The notes below the pieces were generated by a model. It saw nothing but the letters and a program-made list of their open reading frames with translations. It ran no database searches and was not told where the DNA came from. A DNA stretch of 64,000 nucleotides, from contig WQZN01000001.1 in assembly GCA_009780695.1 (NCBI GenBank), positions 186,001 through 250,000 on the forward strand, read 5' to 3'. Shown in pieces: positions 57,532 to 64,000 of the stretch; position 1 is the stretch's first letter, and each line of letters opens with the position of its first letter. Both the position numbers and the translations under genes were made by a program. This DNA is from Microbacteriaceae bacterium (GTDB lineage: Bacteria; Actinomycetota; Actinomycetes; Actinomycetales; Microbacteriaceae).

Positions 57532-58863
57532 CTACGGGTGGCTCCACTGCTGACTGGTGCTGCCGCTGCAGGTCGCGAGGACCGTGACGGGCGTGCCCAG
57601 TCCGAGCAGGCCGGACGAGGTCGTGTCCAGGCAGAGGCCGAAGTTCGAGTAGGTCTTCGTGCTCGCGTTGTAGGTCCACTGCTGCGCGGGAGTCCCGTTG
57701 CAGGTGTAGAGCTGGACGACGGTTCCCGAGGTCGTCCCGGAGTTGCGGACATCCATGCACTTGCCCTGGTTTCGGACGGTGCCGTCGCTCGGGAATGTCC
57801 AGGTCTGTCCGGCGCTGCCGCTGCACGACGTCGCCTGCAGCTGCGTGCTGTCGGCCGTGCCGGGTGCCGTCAGACAGTTGCCGTTCGAGGCGCGGGTGAC
57901 GGTCGCCGAAGGACCTGAGGTCACGCCTGTGGTCGGGTCGGTGTAGACCGCAGCGCTGCCGTAGAGCTGCTGCGTGAACGAGGAGACGTAGGCGCTGTCG
58001 TCGCCGTTGGGCAGGTTGTAGGTCATGTACATCCCATAGCCGCTGGAGACGGTCTGGCTCGCGAGACTGGCCGCCGTGGAACTTGAGGTGTTCTGGATGT
58101 CGACAGCAGCCGGTGACAGATCCGAGTTCGGCAGGCCGGGAACGTTCGGAACGCTCCACGTGCCGTAGATCGCGTTGTAGCTGTAGTTGATCAGGCTGCC
58201 GACGTTGATGCCGTTGTACGAGAGCGAGTTGGTGTCCGGGCCGTAGTAGTACAGCGAGATGCCCTTGCTCGGCGCGTCGTTGCGCAGCGCCTGGACGAGG
58301 TCGGGGAACGACCACGCATTGGGCTGGCCGGTGCCGTTGGTGCCGTAGTCGGCGTATTCGTCGTCGAAGTCGATGCCGTCGAGCCCGTACTGGTTCTCGA
58401 CATCGGCCAGCTGCTGTGCAAATGCGGCCGCGGAGGCCTGGTCGGGGAAGTTGGAGACGCCGGCGCCCTGGTGGTTGCCGAGGATGGACAGGTACACCTT
58501 GATGCCCTTGGCCTGCAGCGGCGCGATCTCCGTCGCCGCGTTGTCGAGCACGGCCTGCACCTGCGGGTTGAAGTACAGCTGCGCGGCTCCGCCGCTGTAG
58601 TTGATGTTGGCGGCGAAGATGACGGCGATGTCGAACACGTTGGCGCCGTTGGAAGCCAGCGTGTAGTCGCCGACGTTGGCGATGTCATCGTTGTTCACCT
58701 CGACGTAGGCCACCGACAGCGGCCCGTTCTTGGTCGGCGTCGCGGCGTGTGCGGGTGCCGACACCCCGGTCAGCGCCGCGACCGCGGCGACGGCGGCGAG
58801 TCCCGCGAACGCCGTGCGAGACGCCCAGCGACGCGGGCCCCTTGCAGCAAGGAATCCGGACAT
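57532..58863 (-). CDS. secreted Endo H-like endo-beta-N-acetylglucosaminidase (GH18) with C-terminal ricin-type (CBM13) lectin domain
   Basis: SVAYVEVNNDDIANVGDYTLASNGANVFDIAVIFAANINY...LSILGNHQGAGVSNFP...YGLDGIDFDDEYADYG closely resembles remembered Streptomyces Endo H; QxW-type repeats (QTW, QQW, QQW) at C-terminus. Confidence 0.9.
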   Translation of the reverse strand: MSGFLAARGPRRWASRTAFAGLAAVAAVAALTGVSAPAHAATPTKNGPLSVAYVEVNNDDIANVGDYTLASNGANVFDIAVIFAANINYSGGAAQLYFNPQVQAVLDNAATEIAPLQAKGIKVYLSILGNHQGAGVSNFPDQASAAAFAQQLADVENQYGLDGIDFDDEYADYGTNGTGQPNAWSFPDLVQALRNDAPSKGISLYYYGPDTNSLSYNGINVGSLINYSYNAIYGTWSVPNVPGLPNSDLSPAAVDIQNTSSSTAASLASQTVSSGYGMYMTYNLPNGDDSAYVSSFTQQLYGSAAVYTDPTTGVTSGPSATVTRASNGNCLTAPGTADSTQLQATSCSGSAGQTWTFPSDGTVRNQGKCMDVRNSGTTSGTVVQLYTCNGTPAQQWTYNASTKTYSNFGLCLDTTSSGLLGLGTPVTVLATCSGSTSQQWSHP

Positions 58864-58872
58864 ACATCCTCC

Positions 58873-58892
58873 TTAATAATCCGGTTTAGTGC
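58873..58892. promoter_or_regulatory. LacI#2 operator candidate upstream of Endo H-like gene
   Basis: minus-strand GCACTAAACCGGATTATTAA, 10 bp before start. Confidence 0.8.
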
Positions 58893-58984
58893 GCCACAAG
58901 CTACATGCAAGATGCCCTAATTCCAATGGTTTTGGCTTATTTTGCGTACAGGCTTACCCGCTTGCGCCGGCCTCGGCGCATCAA

Positions 58985-59015
58985 TTACTAAACCGGACTA
59001 GTTTGGTTTAGCACA
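58985..59015. promoter_or_regulatory. two overlapping LacI#2 operator candidates
   Basis: TTACTAAACCGGACTAGTTT (58985-59004, +) and TGTGCTAAACCAAACTAGTC (58996-59015, -). Confidence 0.75.
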
Positions 59016-59084
59016 CAACTCCAGACCCCACGAATGCCCGTGATTCTGTGTCGATTACGTGAGAGACCCTGCGATCATCTCGAT

Positions 59085-61337
59085 GTGACGACGTCGAAGG
59101 ATGCCCCGCGCACGCGCCCCACGCTGCGCGCGCACCTGCGGCGGCATCCCTTCAGCAGCGCCCTGACCGCGCTCTACATCGCAGTCGCCCTCGCCACGGG
59201 GCCGCGCGGCCCCGACGCGCTGCTGCGCCAGCGGCTGTGGGTCGTGCTCGGCACCGACGAGCCCGTGCGGCACTGGTGGGCGCCCGTGACGAGCATGTTC
59301 TTCGCCGGGGGGCTCGTGAAGCTGGGCCTCGCGGTCGCCGGCGCGATCGTGCTCATCGGCGCCGCCGAGACGCTCATGGGGTGGCGGCGCACCGCGCTCG
59401 CCTTCGTCGTGACCTCGGTCGTGGGCGTCACGGTCGGAGCGGGCCTCATCGTGCTCGGCGAGTTCGGCCACGTGCCGTGGGCGCAGAGCATCGACCGCAT
59501 CGCGACCGTCGACCCGCAGGCGGGCGTCTTCGGCACGATCACCACGGCGAGCGCCTTCGCGGGGCAGCTGTGGCGGCGCCGCATCCGCACGTTCACCGCC
59601 CTCACCGCGATCGTCTTCGTGCTCTACTCGGGCGAGCCCGCCGACGTCTACCGGCTCGTCGCGACGGCCGCAGGCTTCGGGCTGGGGCTGCTGCTGCACC
59701 GCGCCCCGCGCCGCGCCGGCTGGACGCGCAGCAGCAGCCATGAGAAGCGGATGCTGCTCGCCACGGCCACGGCGATCACGGCCGTCGGCCCCGTCATCGC
59801 CCTGGTCTCGCGCACCCGCGTCGGCCTGCTCGGCCCCATCGGCGTGCTCTTCGCCACCCCCGGCGTGGTGCACACGCAGGCCGGCGCCACGCGCTGCGAG
59901 CTGTTCGCACTGACCCGGGCGTGCGTGCAGCAGCTGAGCACCGCGCACAGCGACCGCCCCGGCCAGCTCATCGTCTCGCTCGCCCCGCTCGCGCTGCTGC
60001 TGCTCGCCGCGCTGGGCCTCGCACAGGGGCGACGCGCCGCCGTCTGGCTCGGCGCCGCGGTGAGCGCGGCCCTCGGCATCCTCGCCGCGTTCTTCTTCGG
60101 CATCGTGCCGGCCGACGTCTTCGGGCCGCAGGTCGGCGGCACGTACCGCGACGTGCAGTTCTCGGTCGGCGCCGTGCTCGCGATCGCGTTGCCGCTCGCG
60201 CTGGCCGTCGCGCTCGTGCTCTCGCGCCGTGACTTCCCGCTGCGGTGGGGCGACGCGGTCGAGCGCGGGCTGCAGCAGGATGCCGCGCACGCCCGCGCCC
60301 TCGTCCTGCTCGGCGGCGACGGGCTGTCGTTCATGGCCACCTGGCCGGGCAACACGTACTGGTTCGACCCGGACGACCCGGAAGCCGGCGTCGCCTACCG
60401 CGTCGTCGGCCGCGTGGCCGTGACGTCGGGCGGCCCGATCGGCCGCCCCGCCGACGCCGCCGCGACGATCGCGCGCTTCGCACGGTTCTGCGACGACGCG
60501 GGGCGCACGCCGGTGTTCTACAGCGTCGACGCGGCACTGCGGCCCGTCTTCGCCCGACTCGGCTGGCAGGCCCGCACCGTCGCCGAGGAGGCCGTCATCG
60601 ACGCCCACACCTTCGACCTCGCGGGCCGCAGCAAGCAGAAGGTGCGCTCGGCGGTCAACCGCGCACAGCGCGAGGGGCTGCGCGCCATCTGGTGCGCACA
60701 CCACGAGCTGCCGTGGCACCTGGCGCGCCAGCTCGTCGCGATCTCCGAGGAATGGGTCGCCGCGAAAGAGCTGCCCGAGATGGGCTTCACCCTCGGCGGT
60801 CTCGCCGAGGCGCGCGACCCCGCCGTGCGCCTGATGGTCACGGTCGACGCGGACGACCGCGTCCTCGCCTTCACGAGCTGGCTGCCGGTGCACCGCGACG
60901 GCGTGCTCGTCGGCTACACCAACGACCTGCTGCGCCGCCGCCCCGACGCTCCGCACGGCGCGATGGAGTTCACGATCGCCGAGGTCGCGGCGCGCCTGCG
61001 CAACGACGGGCTCGAGCGCCTGAGCCTGTCGGCCGCGCCGCTCGCACGGTCGGCGCAGACATCCGCCGATGCCATCGACGCGATGCTCGACGGGCTCTCG
61101 ACCCGCCTCGAGCCCGTGTACGGCTTCCGCAGCCTGCTCGACTTCAAGCGCAAGTTCCAGCCCGAGCTGAGGCCTCTGCTGATCGCCTACCCCGACGCGG
61201 TCGCGCTGCCGGCGATCGGCCTCGCGCTCGTGCGCGCCTATCTGCCGACGCTCTCGCTGCGCCAGGCCTCGGGCCTCGTGCGCGGGCTGTCGACACACGA
61301 CCGCGCACCGGTGCCGAGCCCGGCCCCCGCGCCCTGA
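59085..61337 (+). CDS. phosphatidylglycerol lysyltransferase-like (DUF2156) protein with rhomboid-like N-terminal membrane domain
   Basis: N-terminal TM region; C-terminal RSKQKVRSAVNRAQREGL, SEEWVAAKELPEMGFTLGGL, FTSWLPVHRDGVLVGYTNDLLRRRPDAPHGAMEFTI, YGFRSLLDFKRKFQPELRPLLIAYPD; GTG start inferred. Confidence 0.82.
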   Translation: MTTSKDAPRTRPTLRAHLRRHPFSSALTALYIAVALATGPRGPDALLRQRLWVVLGTDEPVRHWWAPVTSMFFAGGLVKLGLAVAGAIVLIGAAETLMGWRRTALAFVVTSVVGVTVGAGLIVLGEFGHVPWAQSIDRIATVDPQAGVFGTITTASAFAGQLWRRRIRTFTALTAIVFVLYSGEPADVYRLVATAAGFGLGLLLHRAPRRAGWTRSSSHEKRMLLATATAITAVGPVIALVSRTRVGLLGPIGVLFATPGVVHTQAGATRCELFALTRACVQQLSTAHSDRPGQLIVSLAPLALLLLAALGLAQGRRAAVWLGAAVSAALGILAAFFFGIVPADVFGPQVGGTYRDVQFSVGAVLAIALPLALAVALVLSRRDFPLRWGDAVERGLQQDAAHARALVLLGGDGLSFMATWPGNTYWFDPDDPEAGVAYRVVGRVAVTSGGPIGRPADAAATIARFARFCDDAGRTPVFYSVDAALRPVFARLGWQARTVAEEAVIDAHTFDLAGRSKQKVRSAVNRAQREGLRAIWCAHHELPWHLARQLVAISEEWVAAKELPEMGFTLGGLAEARDPAVRLMVTVDADDRVLAFTSWLPVHRDGVLVGYTNDLLRRRPDAPHGAMEFTIAEVAARLRNDGLERLSLSAAPLARSAQTSADAIDAMLDGLSTRLEPVYGFRSLLDFKRKFQPELRPLLIAYPDAVALPAIGLALVRAYLPTLSLRQASGLVRGLSTHDRAPVPSPAPAP

Positions 61338-61446
61338 CCGGAGCATCCGGCGACGGCGTTGTGCGCGCCGCGACGTACAGTCGAAGCTGAGGATGTCACG
61401 CCGCCGCCGAGCTGAACGACGGCCCCCGCATCCGAAGGAGGCGTTG

Positions 61447-62025
61447 ATGTCAGAAGCAGAGCACGCGCACGTGCACCGGCTGGAGAGCGACCAGGAGGCC
61501 GCGGCCCTCGGCGGCCTGAGCCCCGACGAGTTCAAGTTCGCGTTCCGCCACCACGCCGCGGGCGCCGCTCTCATCACCGCCGACGCCGGCGACGGCCCGG
61601 TCGCGATGACGGTCACCTCGGTGTTCTCGGTCAGTGCCGAGCCGCCGCTGTTCGTGTTCTCGATCTCCGACCAGTCGTCGGCGACGGCCACGATCACCAA
61701 GGCCGAGACGCTCATCGTGCACCTGCTCTCGGCCGACCAGCTCGACCTCGCCCGGCTCGGTGCGACGAGCGGCATCGACCGCTTCGCCGACACCTCCATC
61801 TGGGACCGCCTGATCACGGGCGAGCCGTACTTCCCGGCCGTGCGCACGTGGATCCGCGGCCGTGTCATCGACCGCATGCGCGCCGGCTCGTCGACGGTCG
61901 TCGCGGTGCACGCCCTGCAGGCCCGGCTGCCCGAGACCACGGCGGCCGAGACCGCGCCGCCGCTCGTCTACTACAGCCGCACCTGGCACGAGCTCACCGA
62001 GCGCTCGGAGATCGGCCGGCAGTAG
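61447..62025 (+). CDS. flavin reductase family protein
   Basis: FKFAFRHHAAGAALITADAGDGPVAMTVTSVFSVSAEPPLFVFSISDQSS. Confidence 0.9.
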   Translation: MSEAEHAHVHRLESDQEAAALGGLSPDEFKFAFRHHAAGAALITADAGDGPVAMTVTSVFSVSAEPPLFVFSISDQSSATATITKAETLIVHLLSADQLDLARLGATSGIDRFADTSIWDRLITGEPYFPAVRTWIRGRVIDRMRAGSSTVVAVHALQARLPETTAAETAPPLVYYSRTWHELTERSEIGRQ

Positions 62026-62057
62026 CCCGGCGCCCGCCCGCGCGACAGACTGGGGCC

Positions 62058-63071
62058 ATGGCGACGCTGCACAGGCTCGGGTTCCTCACCATCGGCACGT
62101 TCGACCCGGCCGCGCCGCGGCGGGGCCACGAGGACACGCTCGAGCTCATCGAGCTCGGCGAGCGCCTCGGTTTCGACTCGGCCTGGCTGCGTCAGCGGCA
62201 CCTGCAGTTCGGCATCTCGTCGCCCGTGGCCGTGCTCGCGGCGGCGACGCAGCGCACCTCGCGCATCGAGCTGGGCACCGCGGTGGTGCCGATCGGCGCC
62301 GAGAACCCGTTGCGGCTCGCCGAGGACCTGGCCACCGTCGACATCCTCTCGGGCGGCCGTCTCAATCCCGGCTTCTCGACGGGCACGCCGATCCACTTCG
62401 ACGACTACAAGGAAGCGCTCTACCCCGGCACCTGGCGCGACGAGGACCTGAGCTATGCCCGCCTGCTGCGCTTCCGCGGCTTCGTGCGCGGCGACGAGGC
62501 GAGCGCGTTCGCCGGCGCCGAGGGCATCGAGCAGTACAGCCACCGCGTCGAGCCGCATGCCGACGGCCTCGACGAGCGCCTCTGGTACGGCGCGGCGAGC
62601 ATGCGCTCGGCCGAGTGGGCGGGTGCCAACGGGTTCCACCTGCTCACCTCGTCGGTGGTCTTCGCCGAGGGCGGCGGCGACTTCTCGTCCGTGCAGCGCG
62701 GCCAGATCGACCGCTACCGCGAGGCCCGCGGCGAGGGCGCGCGCGTCTCACAGGGGCTCGTCGTGATCCCCACCGACTCGGCGACGCCCGCGCAGGTCGC
62801 GAAATACCGCGAATACGCCGCGTCGCGCGAGGCGCGCGTGGGCGCACCGCAGGGGCCGCGGGGGATGCTGTTCGCACCCGACCTGGTCGGGACATCCGCC
62901 GAGATCGCCGAGCGCCTCGCCGCCGACATCGCCTTCCAGGCCGTCGACGAGGTCGCCTTCGCACTGCCCTTCTCGTTCGAGCGCGACGACTACGTGCAGC
63001 TGCTCACCGACATCGCGGGGGCACTCGCCCCGGCGCTCGGCTGGTCGCCCGCGCCCGCGCCCACGGCCTGA
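62058..63071 (+). CDS. LLM-class flavin-dependent oxidoreductase (luciferase-like)
   Basis: LELIELGERLGFDSAWLRQRHLQFGISSPVAVLAAATQRTSRIELGTAVVPIGAENPLRLAEDLATVDILSGGRLNPGFSTG. Confidence 0.9.
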   Translation: MATLHRLGFLTIGTFDPAAPRRGHEDTLELIELGERLGFDSAWLRQRHLQFGISSPVAVLAAATQRTSRIELGTAVVPIGAENPLRLAEDLATVDILSGGRLNPGFSTGTPIHFDDYKEALYPGTWRDEDLSYARLLRFRGFVRGDEASAFAGAEGIEQYSHRVEPHADGLDERLWYGAASMRSAEWAGANGFHLLTSSVVFAEGGGDFSSVQRGQIDRYREARGEGARVSQGLVVIPTDSATPAQVAKYREYAASREARVGAPQGPRGMLFAPDLVGTSAEIAERLAADIAFQAVDEVAFALPFSFERDDYVQLLTDIAGALAPALGWSPAPAPTA

Positions 63072-63080
63072 GCCGTCGGC

Positions 63081-64000
63081 CTACGCGGCCGCGACCGCCG
63101 CGAAGAACAGGCGCGCGAGCTCGACGTGGTCGACGTCGCTGTGCCCCGAGATCACGGCCGAGCAGTCGATTGAGTACTGACGGCCCGCGCCGAGCGCGAA
63201 GTGCTCCGCGCCGACGGCGAGCGGCGGCAGGGCACCCGCCGTCGACACAGGCGGGTCGAAGCCGAAGCCCTCGGCGCCGAGTGCGGCGCTGCGGGCCGGC
63301 GTTCCCTGCAGCGCGGCGGGCACGGCGGCATAGTTGCGCTGCAGCACGAACTCCATGCCGAGGCGGTAGAGCACACCGAGCGCCGCATCGTGGCTCGAGG
63401 TGGTCGCGACGAGCGCGCCGTCGACGAGGCCGTCGTCGATGACCGCGCGGAACGCCCCGGAGCCGCCCGTGAGGAACGGCGCCCGATCGGAGAACGCCCA
63501 CGACGACTCGGCCGCCTGCACGAGCAGCAGGGTCGCCGCATGCAGGCCGCCGCGACCCGCCCCCGCCAGAGCCCCGGACAGGGCGACGCAGCCGAGACTG
63601 TGGCCGACGAGGTGCAGGCGGATGTCGGGCGCCGCGGCACCGAGCCGGGTGAGCAGCCGGGCGAGCCCGGCATCCGCCGCCCCGAGCGCGACGGCGCGCT
63701 GCCGCATGCTCCAGAAGCTGAGGAAGTCGCGCACCTCGGCACCGGCCCCGGCGAGCGCCGTGGGCAGGCTGCCGTCGGCGAGATGCGGCTGCAGGGCGGC
63801 AGGCACGTCGGGCGGCTCGTCGGCCGGGTCGGGCGAGCTCGGCCAGTGCACGCCGACGACGAGCGGCGCGGACGCCCCCGGCCACGCGAGCGGATGCGCC
63901 GTCTCGAGCCAGCCGCGATAGACGGTCTCGGCCCCGGCGAGATCGTCGAGCCAGCCATGGCACATCAGCACGACATCCGCCACGCCGCCCGCCGCGATGC
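63081..64000 (-). CDS. alpha/beta-hydrolase-like protein, probably truncated by the window edge
   Basis: LHLVGHSLGCVALSGAL nucleophile-elbow motif; frame stays open to base 64000 (GTG at 63983 is the only in-window start). Confidence 0.6.
   Translation of the reverse strand, partial: IAAGGVADVVLMCHGWLDDLAGAETVYRGWLETAHPLAWPGASAPLVVGVHWPSSPDPADEPPDVPAALQPHLADGSLPTALAGAGAEVRDFLSFWSMRQRAVALGAADAGLARLLTRLGAAAPDIRLHLVGHSLGCVALSGALAGAGRGGLHAATLLLVQAAESSWAFSDRAPFLTGGSGAFRAVIDDGLVDGALVATTSSHDAALGVLYRLGMEFVLQRNYAAVPAALQGTPARSAALGAEGFGFDPPVSTAGALPPLAVGAEHFALGAGRQYSIDCSAVISGHSDVDHVELARLFFAAVAAA

Noticed and set aside
59055-61940. 961-aa minus-strand ORF
   Set aside because: Antisense to the DUF2156 and flavin reductase genes; compositionally spurious.

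Overview
This is a 64 kb window from a high-GC actinobacterial chromosome; codon and motif style suggest Microbacteriaceae, which is inference. No rRNA, tRNA, CRISPR array or transposase was recognised. Left part (0-15 kb): a ferredoxin / NuoF-like / ferric-reductase-like TM / ApbE redox cluster, a VIT1-type transporter, PhoU, and ordinary metabolic and regulatory genes. Centre (15.5-59 kb): a large mannose-glycan catabolic island with three apparent regulons. (i) ROK regulator, two Gfo/Idh oxidoreductases, GH36-like protein, Opp-type ABC importer, GH38 and GH2. (ii) LacI#1 plus two GH76-like genes, marked by perfect TTGGAAACGTTTCCAA palindromes. (iii) LacI#2 with a second GH38, a GH5-like protein, an Opp-type ABC importer, a cytosolic GH18, GH92, an exporter-type ABC protein and a secreted Endo H-like GH18 with a ricin-type lectin domain. 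Nearly every transcription unit in (iii) starts next to an operator-like site close to ACTAAACCGRTWTAGT. The main hypothesis is a LacI-controlled high-mannose N-glycan harvesting regulon at about 38.2-58.9 kb. Other notable signals: two or three families of long intergenic palindromes (one with covarying stem bases), a strong excess of the heptamer GGATGCC/GGCATCC that falls at about 42.7-53 kb (possible lateral acquisition), a frameshifted SDR gene, and clear MarR- and TetR-type operator candidates. All calls come from reading the sequence and the supplied ORF track; no searches were run.
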